Source of the DNA: Saccharibacillus brassicae
GTDB lineage: Bacteria; Bacillota; Bacilli; Paenibacillales; Paenibacillaceae
Direction of reading: 5' to 3'
DNA length: 64,000 bases
Assembly (NCBI RefSeq): GCF_006542275.1
Contig: NZ_CP041217.1
Location: forward strand, 1,411,501-1,475,500
The position numbers and the translations under genes are program-made. The notes beneath the pieces are model-generated. The model worked only from the letters and a program-made list of their open reading frames with translations. It was not told where the DNA came from and did not search any database. Of this stretch, positions 18,759 through 26,826 are shown one piece after another (the first letter of the stretch is position 1; each line of letters opens with the position of its first letter).

Positions 18759-19305
18759 GGCGTGGTGTGGGACCTAAGCGGCATGAAGTTGCGCCGACGA
18801 GGAAGATCGACAGGCAGCCAGGCATGTAGAGTGCGACGATCGGGATTGGCCAGAAGAGAAATACGCGAAAAAAGGGCAGTCGAGGCTTCAAAGGAACTGA
18901 TCGCTGAAGGCAGGAAATCGTAACGGAAACAGGCGACTCTTAAATGGAATCCTTTTTGTTTTGAGCGAAAAAGAGGTTGAATCGGACGTTTAACGATGCT
19001 CTGTTCAGTTAAAAATTCGTGCAAACCTGATTCGCTACTCTAAAGAATATACGGTTGGCCGAGCGGAGAAGTTCAGTTTGATCGTCGAACGGTAATGACA
19101 GTACGTTCAAGGAAGTTCTGAGCGGCAAACTTTTTCAATAAATTAATTTTTCGGTGGCTCAAGTGATTCAAGCGAAGAATCAATTTGCTATTTTACCGTT
19201 TATTCTTCATTTTTTTGGCGACTTGGTCGATAGTAATTACTGGATGATTCTACATACGTTTAGGAAAAGCAGGCTTTTTATTGGGTCAAAGAATTAGAGA
19301 CGATC
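18759..19305. other. Intergenic transition from high to low GC
   Basis: No gene is supported. GC falls gradually from the native level to about 35%. This sequence is the leader region of the methyltransferase gene and the left flank of the putative invertible segment. A weak promoter-like pair (TTGGTC at 19223, 17 bp, GATTCT) is present but unconvincing. Confidence 0.5.
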
Positions 19306-19336
19306 AGGTACTAATAACTATGAATTATTTGGAGGT
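19306..19336. other. Left recombination-site-like sequence (half-degenerate)
   Basis: Read as 12-7-12, the left arm 19306-19317 matches the inverted right arm at 8 of 12 positions. The spacer 19318-19324 is CTATGAA and the right arm 19325-19336 (TTATTTGGAGGT) is perfect. Bases 19313-19336 are an exact 24-bp inverted copy of 21126-21149. The right arm holds the GGAGG that serves the methyltransferase start at 19345. The role as a recombination site is inferred from symmetry, spacer size and the adjacent recombinase. Confidence 0.6.
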
Positions 19337-19344
19337 TTTTTTGC

Positions 19345-20067
19345 ATGCAGATTGATCCTAAAAAGGTAAAAGAGTTTTATGAAAACCAAGAGACTATCTG
19401 GCCATCTAAAGATAAATGGCATCAGTTTACAAAAGAGAGTATTGAAAAATATCTTCAATTTAAATACAAAAACATTAAAACTTTGAGGACTACACATACA
19501 ATTTTAAATATAGGATCCGGAGGAAGCAATTACGGATTATCAAACGACATGCATCATGTTGATTTAACAGAAAAATTTATTTCAAAATATAAGAATTTCA
19601 CCGTTGCTAATGCAGAAGAACTGCCATTCAAAACTCAAAGTTTTGAGTCTGCAATTTGTGTAGGGAGTGTTATTAATTATTGCGACGCTGCTAAGTGTAT
19701 TGAAGAAATAGCAAGAGTTTTAAAATCAAATTCGTATTTTTTTTTGGAGTTCGAAAACAGTTGGAGCATGGAGTTTTCGAACTCAAATGCTCATAAACAG
19801 ATGGCTGCTGTAGTTAAAACAAGATACTTTGATGAAGAACATATGCTTTGGGTTTATTCACCTCAACATATTATTAGTTTATTAAATGTTTATGGTTTTG
19901 AGATTAAGCACATAAAGCATTTTCACCTAGTCAGTAGTTTGATATATAAATTCACAAAAAATGAGAACTTATCTTCTTTTTTTAGCTTATTGGACCCTGT
20001 GATGAGTAAATTTCCTTTTCTAAAAAAAAGGAGTCACAACGTAATATTAACTTGTGTTAAAAATTAA
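19345..20067 (+). CDS. SAM-dependent class I methyltransferase, low GC
   Basis: A 240-residue Methyltransf_11-like enzyme. Motif I is ILNIGSGGSNYG, the acidic residue is in VDLTEKF, and a post-I/II region (AICVGSVINYCD) is followed by the usual ARVLKSNSYFFLEFE strand. The substrate is unknown; there is no DNA-methyltransferase catalytic motif. Base composition (about 30% GC) and codon use differ sharply from the surrounding genome, so it is probably acquired. GGAGG sits within the inverted repeat just upstream, with a 7-T stretch between it and the ATG. It converges on the GNAT-like gene. Confidence 0.88.
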   Translation: MQIDPKKVKEFYENQETIWPSKDKWHQFTKESIEKYLQFKYKNIKTLRTTHTILNIGSGGSNYGLSNDMHHVDLTEKFISKYKNFTVANAEELPFKTQSFESAICVGSVINYCDAAKCIEEIARVLKSNSYFFLEFENSWSMEFSNSNAHKQMAAVVKTRYFDEEHMLWVYSPQHIISLLNVYGFEIKHIKHFHLVSSLIYKFTKNENLSSFFSLLDPVMSKFPFLKKRSHNVILTCVKN

Positions 20068-20073
20068 ATAGTT

Positions 20074-20117
20074 AAAAAGAGTGTAATCAGTATTATTTAT
20101 CAACTTCACTCTTTTTT
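20074..20117. terminator. Shared terminator between convergent island genes
   Basis: AAAAAGAGTG (20074-20083) pairs with CACTCTTTTT (20107-20116) across an AT-rich loop, with A/T runs outside. It lies in the 38-bp gap and touches the stop of the minus-strand gene. Confidence 0.65.
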
Positions 20118-21119
20118 ACTTTTGGAATTAGTCCAAACGATTACAGCAACAGAAGCAAAGGAGCTTATCAAGGCACCAAATACTGCTCCTACTGCACCAC
20201 CTTCAATCATAATGTCGAATTTAGATAAAACAAACTGGAACAAAATCAAGAAAGCTACCGGACCTATAAACGGCGCGAAAATAAGTGTAGGGTAGAAAAA
20301 TTTCGATCTGATTTTTTTAGCTGGTACTGAGCCTGCTGTCGAATGGAATTCTGGTTGAGTAAGAATATCCTTACTTGGAATATGGTTGATAACAATAGGA
20401 TCTGTGTTTCCTACACCTTTCTCAACACTTAAAAGTAAGCTATCCAAATGTAATTTATAGTTCTGAAGTTCTTGTTGATTCATAAATGGTTTATACCATT
20501 CAAAATAATAAGAAAAGTAAATTGTTTTGACAATATTGATCACAGTATCTTTAGATAATTTTTTAATTTGATCGTTTGCTTTTACATAAAGTTTTGCTTG
20601 CAAAGAACTCTCAAAATTATCACTTCCTAAATAAGGCTGATAGTAATCAATATTCACTTCCCCAAAGTTTTCAAAAGAGATTAGCTGTTTTAAAAACAAG
20701 CTTTCTTTATCTAAGACTTTTCCGTCCTCTTGATTCCCTATTTCTGTAATCCAATAATTTATGTCCCAATCATTCTTTTTAGCAAGTTCTTTTAATAAAC
20801 TTAAAGAAGGAAAAAATACTGCGTTTATTCTAAAGGGATCTTTAAAAGTCATATAATCAATCAACATGAATTTATTTTTTTTAAAGTAAGAAGCTTGTAT
20901 GTATCCAATAATTTCTTCATCTAGATATATTACAAATAACATAAAACTAAAATTCTTAGAATTATCAGCGTTATCAATCCAATAAGTGATCTCGTTTGTG
21001 TTGGTTTTCATTTCTGGCGAAGTTTCTTGACTGTATATCTTTAAAGCTTTTGAAAAATCTTCATCTTCGCTTTTAACAATCCATTTAATTTTATATTTAT
21101 TTTCTAGTGTTAAAACCAT
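20106..21119 (-). CDS. GNAT-like protein with C-terminal membrane hairpin, low GC
   Basis: A 337-residue protein of low GC. The N-terminal part (about 1-120) reads like a GNAT fold (strand FMLFVIYLDEEIIGYIQASYF, then a hydrophobic helix), without a clear acetyl-CoA loop. The middle is not recognised. The C-terminus has two membrane helices (about 277-299 and 303-325) and a Lys-rich tail. It may be a membrane-bound acetyltransferase or a degenerate GNAT; function is unknown. GGAGGT lies six bases before the ATG inside the right inverted repeat. It lies 44 bp downstream of the recombinase gene on the same strand. Confidence 0.75.
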   Translation of the reverse strand: MVLTLENKYKIKWIVKSEDEDFSKALKIYSQETSPEMKTNTNEITYWIDNADNSKNFSFMLFVIYLDEEIIGYIQASYFKKNKFMLIDYMTFKDPFRINAVFFPSLSLLKELAKKNDWDINYWITEIGNQEDGKVLDKESLFLKQLISFENFGEVNIDYYQPYLGSDNFESSLQAKLYVKANDQIKKLSKDTVINIVKTIYFSYYFEWYKPFMNQQELQNYKLHLDSLLLSVEKGVGNTDPIVINHIPSKDILTQPEFHSTAGSVPAKKIRSKFFYPTLIFAPFIGPVAFLILFQFVLSKFDIMIEGGAVGAVFGALISSFASVAVIVWTNSKSKKE

Positions 21120-21125
21120 ATTTTT

Positions 21126-21156
21126 ACCTCCAAATAATTCATAGTTATTTGGAGGT
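21126..21156. other. Perfect 12-7-12 palindrome, tyrosine-recombinase core-site-like
   Basis: ACCTCCAAATAA (21126-21137), spacer TTCATAG (21138-21144) and TTATTTGGAGGT (21145-21156): perfect 12-bp inverted arms around 7 bp, followed by T7 to 21162 and then the recombinase stop codon. On the minus strand the spacer is CTATGAA, equal to the left site. The left arm would pair with the GGAGGT of the downstream GNAT-like gene in an mRNA, hiding its ribosome binding site. On the plus strand it also looks like a terminator, but no plus-strand gene needs one here. Confidence 0.7.
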
Positions 21157-21162
21157 TTTTTT

Positions 21163-22134
21163 CTACATATTCAGCTTGTTTCTCGGGTTAAACTTGGACA
21201 AAACATTCTTCTTGCGCTTGATCGAAACTTCGGTATAAATCTCCGTCGTGCTGACGCTGGAGTGGCCCAGAATCTCCTGGACCGAACGAAGATCGGCGCC
21301 GTTATCGAGCAAATGCGTGGCGAACGTATGGCGCAGGGAGTGCGGCGTCGCGGTTGGGGTGATGCGCGCGGAGTCGCGGTATTTGGAGAAGATATCTTCG
21401 ATCGAATAAATGGTCAGGCGATTGCCATACTTGTTGACGAACAGCGCGTTGTCTTGCGGAGCCAGCTGCGGCCTGACTTTCATCCAGCTTTTCAGGCTGC
21501 CGACCACTTCTTTGCTGGACAGGTAGAGATTCCGCTCTTTGCGCCCTTTTCCGAAGATCAGCAGGGTGTGCTCCCCCACGTTCAAATCCCGGAGATCGAT
21601 GTTCACGAGTTCGCCGATACGAATGCCTGTAGAAAACAGCAGTTCGATGATGGCCAGGTTGCGCGTCGCGATCAGTTTGCGATAGTCGGACTTGAGCATG
21701 ATCGTATCGTATTCGATACTTCTCAGCAGTCGCTGGATTTCTTCGATCGGCAGCGTTTTGGGGATACGTTTGGCTTTTTTGAATTTGGCTCCGAGGGAGA
21801 ACTCGGACATGCCGTTCAGCAGATCCTGCTCGCCCAAAAATTTGAAAAAGGTTTTGACCGAGATGTATTTGCGCTTGAGCGTCGTGTCTTTCATGGTGCC
21901 TTTGCCGATCAGCTCCGCGAAGTAGAGATGCAGCACCTGATGATCCACGTGAAAATGCCGATTGTGCTCGCACCAGGCGGTGATCAGATTGAGATCGTAG
22001 TGATAGGCGCGCACGGTCGGATCGGACAGGTTCCTCTCGACGATCAGGTTCTGCGTATATTTCAGTATGTACTGCTTGAAGGCGTCCAGTTCCAATCCGG
22101 GCGGTGCCATAAGTAGGTTCGCTTCTTTTTCCAT
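21163..22134 (-). CDS. Tyrosine recombinase (XerC/D-like integrase)
   Basis: A complete 323-residue tyrosine recombinase: N-terminal SAM-like core-binding domain (about 15-105) and catalytic domain with Arg172 (TGIRIGEL), Lys196 (GKGRKER), His265 and Arg268 (HSLRHTFATHLL), His291 (LGHSS) and nucleophile Tyr300. All six catalytic positions are present. The start is ATG at 22134 with AAGGA five bases upstream; the longer frame to 22206 has no ribosome binding site and overlaps the promoter. GC content is native, unlike the two genes next to it. Its stop codon directly abuts the palindromic site, which suggests it acts on that site. Confidence 0.92.
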   Translation of the reverse strand: MEKEANLLMAPPGLELDAFKQYILKYTQNLIVERNLSDPTVRAYHYDLNLITAWCEHNRHFHVDHQVLHLYFAELIGKGTMKDTTLKRKYISVKTFFKFLGEQDLLNGMSEFSLGAKFKKAKRIPKTLPIEEIQRLLRSIEYDTIMLKSDYRKLIATRNLAIIELLFSTGIRIGELVNIDLRDLNVGEHTLLIFGKGRKERNLYLSSKEVVGSLKSWMKVRPQLAPQDNALFVNKYGNRLTIYSIEDIFSKYRDSARITPTATPHSLRHTFATHLLDNGADLRSVQEILGHSSVSTTEIYTEVSIKRKKNVLSKFNPRNKLNM

Positions 22135-22177
22135 TGTATTCCTTCCACTTCCTTCTTGCGTATCGCACGCTTTTAAT

Positions 22178-22206
22178 ATCTTAAAGGAAATCGGAAGCCC
22201 ACTCAA
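22178..22206 (-). promoter_or_regulatory. Sigma-A-type promoter of the recombinase
   Basis: TTGAGT (22206-22201) and TAAGAT (22183-22178) are separated by exactly 17 bp, about 45 bp upstream of the ATG. A second, less well spaced TTGAAA/TATATA pair lies further upstream. Confidence 0.6.
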
Positions 22207-22403
22207 ACCTATATAAATGGCTATTCTTCATAATTTTCAAGATTGCCTTTTATTAAGAATACTGGGCAAAAAATCACCGCTCGCACATAACCCTCCTCCC
22301 CCCTCCCGTGATCAATCTCATAGCCAGCGCATCCAAATACGATTATGTTAAAAAGTTACGAATACCACACCTCTCTCCGGCAAACAATGGCTCGAACGGG
22401 TCA

Positions 22404-22421
22404 TTGTGCTCTTTTTCACGG
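22404..22421. promoter_or_regulatory. Rex-like box upstream of cydA
   Basis: TTGTG-N8-TTCAC-like inverted sequence matching the Rex consensus TTGTGAA-N4-TTCACAA at 10 of 14 defined positions; the inner and outer AA positions are changed. In Bacillus subtilis, Rex represses the cyd operon when NADH is low. It lies about 135 bp before the cydA ATG. No convincing sigma-A promoter was found next to it, so this is tentative. Confidence 0.45.
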
Positions 22422-22556
22422 AATCGACGCAAAGCTTTGACCCTTTCTTGAAACTGTTCGCCGATCCCTCCGCTCGCGTGGATCCCCCCGATATACTGAA
22501 CTCAATTCATTGGCGCAAAAATGAAAGAAGCCAAATCGGGAAAGGGGAGATGTCGC

Positions 22557-23939
22557 ATGATGGTCGATACGGTGCTGTGGAGCCGGCTCGTTACAGGGTT
22601 AACGCTGTCGTTCCACGTCATTTTCGCTACGATCGGAGTCGCGATTCCGCTGATGGTCTCCATCGCCGAATTCGTGGGTATCCGCAAAAAAGACAATCAT
22701 TACACGCTTATGGCCAAACGCTGGACGCGGGGCTTCGTGATCTCCGTCGCGGTCGGGGTCGTTACGGGCACCGCGATCGCGCTGCAGTTGGCGCTCGTCT
22801 GGCCGAACTTTATGCAGATGGCGGGCAACGTCATCGCGCTGCCGCTGTTTATGGAAGTGTTCGCGTTCTTTTTCGAAGCGATCTTTCTCGGTATTTATTT
22901 GTACACCTGGGATCGCTTCCGCAATCCGTACCTGCACTGGCTGCTGACGGTGCCCGTCGTGCTCGGAGCGGCCATGTCGGCGTTCTTCATCACGTCGGTC
23001 AACGGCTTCATGAACCAGCCCGCCGGGTTCCTGTACGAAGCGGGCCAGTTCACGGCGGTGCATCCGCTGCAGGCGATGTTCAACGAAGCGACGCCGTCCA
23101 AAGTGTTCCACGTGCTGGCTTCCGCCTACATGACCGGAGCCGCGCTGCTGGCCGCTATCGCCGCGTTTTCGATCCTCAAAAAAGGCGCGACGGATTATGC
23201 CAAAAAAGGGCTGAAGCTCATGATGGGCGTGCTGCTGCTGTTCAGCTTCCTGACGGCGCTTGCGGGCGACGTATCGGCCAAGTACCTCGCGGAGCACCAG
23301 CCGGAGAAGCTGGCGGCCGCGGAATGGCATTTCAAGACGGAGCAAGGCGCCGACCTGATCTTCCTCGGCTGGCTGAACGCCGAACGCGAGATTATGGGTG
23401 CGCTGCATATTCCGAATGCGCTCAGCTTCCTCGCGTTCAGCGACTTCAACGCGGAAGTGACGGGACTCGACGAGTTCCCGCTCGACGAACAGCCTCCGCT
23501 GCTCGTGCATTATCTGTTCGACGCCATGGTCGGCGTCGGCTTCACCCTGCTGGCCGTCTCGGCCGTATTCCTTCTGCTTCGGCTGCGCAAAAAGAGCGGC
23601 GAGCTCAACCGCTGGATGCTGCGCGTGATCGTGTTCGGCGGGCCGCTTGCGTTCCTCGGCGTGGAGCTGGGCTGGTTCTACGCCGAGATCGGGCGGCAGC
23701 CGTGGATGATCCGCGGCTATATGCGGGTCGAAGAGGCCGCGACGACTTCGCCGATCATCGTGGCGCTGTTCTTCGTGTTCCTGACGCTGTACATCCTGCT
23801 CGGCACGATGTGCGCCGTCGTTCTGCGCCGGCTGTTCCACGACAATCCGGCCGAAGTCGAATTGGAGAAAGCGGCGCACGCCAAGCAGCAGGCGCTGCAA
23901 GACGAACAGGCGAAGAAAGCGGGTGATCCTGTATCATGA
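22557..23939 (+). CDS. cydA: Cytochrome bd-type quinol oxidase subunit I
   Basis: A 460-residue membrane protein with about nine helices. The b-heme axial His is in LTLSFHVIFATIG, and the conserved core GNVIALPLFMEVFAFFFEAIFLG is present. The quinol loop is of the short type. It oxidises menaquinol and reduces oxygen to water at low oxygen tension. The start is ATG at 22557 with GGGGAG nine bases upstream; the open frame to 22521 has no signal. It overlaps cydB by four bases (ATGA). It could also be the YthA-type paralogue of Bacillus, but the following cydD/cydC genes favour cydA. Confidence 0.93.
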   Translation: MMVDTVLWSRLVTGLTLSFHVIFATIGVAIPLMVSIAEFVGIRKKDNHYTLMAKRWTRGFVISVAVGVVTGTAIALQLALVWPNFMQMAGNVIALPLFMEVFAFFFEAIFLGIYLYTWDRFRNPYLHWLLTVPVVLGAAMSAFFITSVNGFMNQPAGFLYEAGQFTAVHPLQAMFNEATPSKVFHVLASAYMTGAALLAAIAAFSILKKGATDYAKKGLKLMMGVLLLFSFLTALAGDVSAKYLAEHQPEKLAAAEWHFKTEQGADLIFLGWLNAEREIMGALHIPNALSFLAFSDFNAEVTGLDEFPLDEQPPLLVHYLFDAMVGVGFTLLAVSAVFLLLRLRKKSGELNRWMLRVIVFGGPLAFLGVELGWFYAEIGRQPWMIRGYMRVEEAATTSPIIVALFFVFLTLYILLGTMCAVVLRRLFHDNPAEVELEKAAHAKQQALQDEQAKKAGDPVS

Positions 23940-24949
23940 GCTACGAAATTGTCGGCATTTCCGTCTTGTGGATCTTTCTGTACGGCTATCTGATCGTCGC
24001 TTCGATCGATTTCGGCGCCGGGTTCTTCGCTTTCTATGCGCGCCTGACAGGCAACGATCATCTGATCAACCGGTTGATCTCGCGTTATCTGTCGCCGGTA
24101 TGGGAAATCACGAATGTGTTCTTCGTCTTCTTCTTCGTCGGTCTGATCGGATTTTTCCCGGACGCGGCGCATTATTACGGTTCGGCCCTGCTCGTACCGG
24201 GCAGCATCGCCATTATTCTGCTCGCGATCCGCGGTTCGTTCTATGCGTTCGAGAACTACGGCTCGAAGAAAAATATCGTCTTCCTGTTTCTCTACGGCGC
24301 GACCGGCCTGCTTATTCCGGCTTCGCTGTCCGTGGCGCTCGTGCTGTCCGAAGGCGGCTTTATTACTGAAACGAACGGAATTGTGACGCTGGACTATCTG
24401 GCGCTGTTCACGAGCCCGCTGGCATGGAGCATCGTCGGCCTGGCGCTCACGTCCGTCCTGTTCATCAGCGCGTCGTTCCTCGCGTTCTACGCGTCGCGGG
24501 CGGACGACAAGCCGGCGCTTGAACTGATGCGCGGCTACGCCCTGTTCTGGAGCACGCCGACGATCATCGCCGCATTTACGTCGGTGCTGTATCTGAGCCA
24601 GCATAACGAACGGCATTTCCAGAACATGATGGACCTGTGGTGGCTGCTCGGGCTGTCTGTCGTCTTTTTCCTCATCGTGCTGTGGCTGCTGTTCAAAGGC
24701 CGTGCTTACGGCTGGGCGTTTATCGGGCTGATGCTGCAGTTTCTGTGCGCGTTTTTCGCCTACGGGATCGGACATTATCCGTACATCCTCGATCCGTACA
24801 TCACGATTCAGGGCGGGGCGACGCAGGAAGCGATGGGCATTGCGCTCGTGGTCGTCTTCGTCGCCGGGCTGCTGCTGCTCATTCCGTCGCTTGCGCTCGT
24901 GTTCCGGCTGTTCCTGTTCGATGCGGATTACGTCAAAGGGAAAAAATAA
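23936..24949 (+). CDS. cydB: Cytochrome bd-type quinol oxidase subunit II
   Basis: A 337-residue membrane protein with eight to nine helices; the CydB family start region IDFGAGFFAFYARLTGNDHLINRLISRY is recognisable, with the Asp of the proton path near residue 24. It forms the heterodimer with CydA. Start and cydA stop overlap as ATGA, giving translational coupling and equal amounts. cydD follows 14 bp later. Confidence 0.93.
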   Translation: MSYEIVGISVLWIFLYGYLIVASIDFGAGFFAFYARLTGNDHLINRLISRYLSPVWEITNVFFVFFFVGLIGFFPDAAHYYGSALLVPGSIAIILLAIRGSFYAFENYGSKKNIVFLFLYGATGLLIPASLSVALVLSEGGFITETNGIVTLDYLALFTSPLAWSIVGLALTSVLFISASFLAFYASRADDKPALELMRGYALFWSTPTIIAAFTSVLYLSQHNERHFQNMMDLWWLLGLSVVFFLIVLWLLFKGRAYGWAFIGLMLQFLCAFFAYGIGHYPYILDPYITIQGGATQEAMGIALVVVFVAGLLLLIPSLALVFRLFLFDADYVKGKK

Positions 24950-24963
24950 GGAGGCGATCGGCC

Positions 24964-26826
24964 ATGAAAACAAGCAAACCCCGACGCGGACGCGCAAAAA
25001 GCGGACTGCTGCCCGAATTGATGGCGGCGCATCGCAAGCGGACGCTGCTCATCCGGCTGGTCTCGCTTGTGCTCGGCGCCGCGACGATCGGGCAGGCCGT
25101 GCTGCTGGCCGAGGCGGTGCAGCGCGTGTTCGTGGAAAAAGCGGCCCCGGCCGCGCTCTTGTTCACGTTCGCGGCGCTGCTCGTCGTCATGGCCGTGCGC
25201 ACGCTGCTGGCTCACGCCAACGGACAGATCGGACTGCGGATCGCGGCGGACGCCAAAAAAGAACTGCGGGCGCGGCTGCTGCGGACGTTGGCCGCGAATC
25301 CGCTGCTCGCGGCGCGGCAGGGACAGACAGGCGGCAAAGTCAGTCTCGCGCTCGACGCGGTAGACGAAGCGGACGGTTATTTTAGCCAATACACGCCGAA
25401 AATGATCGAAGCTTCGATCATTCCGCTGCTGATCCTGATCGCCGTTTTTGTCGTGCACGTGCCGTCGGGCTTGATCCTGCTGTTCACGGCTCCGTTCATT
25501 CCGCTGTTCATGGCGCTGATCGGCATTCAAACCAAGCACAAATCGGAAGAAAAGTTCGAGCAGCTCGCCGCTTTCTCCGGCACGTTCCTCGATTCGCTGC
25601 AGGGGCTGGTGACGCTGAAACTGTTCGGGCGGGCCAAGCGGCAGCAGCAGGAAATCGAGCGCAGCAGCCTGTCTTACCGCGACGCGACGATGGACATTTT
25701 GCGGGTCGCGTTCACCAACACGTTCGCGCTGGAGACGATCGTCATGCTCGGCATCGGCATCGTGGCATTGGAACTTGCCCTGCAGCTCGTCGTGTTCCAA
25801 ACGATGCAGTTCCATGCCGCTTTTCTCGTGCTGCTGCTCGTGCCGGAATTTTATAATCTGCTCAAAAATATGGGCACGGCGTTCCACGGCGGACGCACCA
25901 GCCTCGGTGCGATCCGCAATATCGAAGTCGCTTTGGCGGCAAACGGCACCGGCGCTGCCCCGACCGGCGCAGGCGGCGGGAGCGGCGCGGCGGCGCTTGA
26001 TACATCCATGCCCGGCGCGGCGAAGATCAACGGCGACGCGGATGCGGCGGCGGGAACGTCGCACGGACAGCAGCCCGGCGCTCTCCCGCCCCTGATCGAA
26101 CTGCGCGGGCTCTCGTTCGACTATGGGCAAGACGCGTTCTCGCTGCACGCCGGTTCGCTTGAGATCGAGCCGGGCATGCAGATCGCGATCGCAGGCAAAA
26201 GCGGTTCCGGCAAAACGACGCTGCTGCATCTGATCGCCGGACTGCTGCCGCCTTCGTCGGGCGAAGTCCGGATCGCGGGCCGCGAACTGACGCGAATCAA
26301 CGAGGACGACTGGTTCCGGCGCGTCTCTTACATTACGCAGCACCCGTACATTTTCGCCGGCACGGTTGCGGACAATATCGCGATCGGTGCCGACCGGGAC
26401 GTCTCGCGCGAAGAGATCGTTCAAGCGGGCGAAGCGGCGGGCTTGTCGGCGCTCGCGGCCGAGCTTGAGCACGGCTACGACACGGTCGTCGGCGACGGCG
26501 GCCGCGGACTGTCGGGCGGCGAGAAGCAGCGGCTGGCGCTGGCCCGGGCTTTTCTCAAGCGGCCGTCCGTGCTGCTGTTCGACGAACCGACGGTCGGGCT
26601 CGACCTGCACACCGAACGGGTGCTGATGCGGGCGATCGCCGAATTGTCGCGGCAGGCGACCGTCATCACGATCGCCCACCGCCTGCACACGATCCGGCAG
26701 GCGGACCGCATCTTGTTCATGGAGCAGGGCCGGCTGATGGGCAGCGGCAGCCATGACGAACTGCTGCATACGCTGCCGGCGTACGCGCAGATGATCGATA
26801 TTCAGCGAAAGGGGGTTACGGCATGA
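24964..26826 (+). CDS. cydD: CydD-type ABC exporter half, cytochrome bd assembly
   Basis: A 620-residue ABC half-transporter: six-helix type I exporter domain (about 25-320) and ATPase with Walker A GKSGSGKTT, signature GLSGGEKQRLALARA, Walker B VLLFDEPT and H-loop TIAHRLHT. Between them lies an Ala/Gly-rich linker of about 50 residues, longer than usual. With CydC it exports glutathione/cysteine-like thiols or moves heme, needed for bd oxidase maturation. AAGGAGG lies nine bases before the ATG at 24964. It overlaps cydC by four bases. Confidence 0.92.
   Translation: MKTSKPRRGRAKSGLLPELMAAHRKRTLLIRLVSLVLGAATIGQAVLLAEAVQRVFVEKAAPAALLFTFAALLVVMAVRTLLAHANGQIGLRIAADAKKELRARLLRTLAANPLLAARQGQTGGKVSLALDAVDEADGYFSQYTPKMIEASIIPLLILIAVFVVHVPSGLILLFTAPFIPLFMALIGIQTKHKSEEKFEQLAAFSGTFLDSLQGLVTLKLFGRAKRQQQEIERSSLSYRDATMDILRVAFTNTFALETIVMLGIGIVALELALQLVVFQTMQFHAAFLVLLLVPEFYNLLKNMGTAFHGGRTSLGAIRNIEVALAANGTGAAPTGAGGGSGAAALDTSMPGAAKINGDADAAAGTSHGQQPGALPPLIELRGLSFDYGQDAFSLHAGSLEIEPGMQIAIAGKSGSGKTTLLHLIAGLLPPSSGEVRIAGRELTRINEDDWFRRVSYITQHPYIFAGTVADNIAIGADRDVSREEIVQAGEAAGLSALAAELEHGYDTVVGDGGRGLSGGEKQRLALARAFLKRPSVLLFDEPTVGLDLHTERVLMRAIAELSRQATVITIAHRLHTIRQADRILFMEQGRLMGSGSHDELLHTLPAYAQMIDIQRKGVTA

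Noticed and set aside
16226-19024. A 932-codon open frame on the minus strand over the S9 peptidase
   Set aside because: It is antisense to a well-supported S9 peptidase with intact catalytic residues; its translation is rich in Arg, Ala and Asp without domains, typical of a high-GC shadow frame.
19223-19251. Promoter for the methyltransferase gene
   Set aside because: The TTGGTC-N17-GATTCT pair matches consensus poorly, so it is not listed as a feature.
21145-21162. Simple intrinsic terminator at the right end of the island
   Set aside because: Hairpin plus T7 fits only plus-strand transcription, but no plus-strand gene ends there; the matching spacer and inverted copy 1.8 kb away fit a recombination site better.
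19325-21162. Insertion of the island as an integrative element with 18-bp direct repeats
   Set aside because: TTATTTGGAGG plus T7 does occur as a direct repeat at both ends, but the 7-bp spacers are in opposite orientation, which favours inversion; simple integration remains possible and is not fully excluded.
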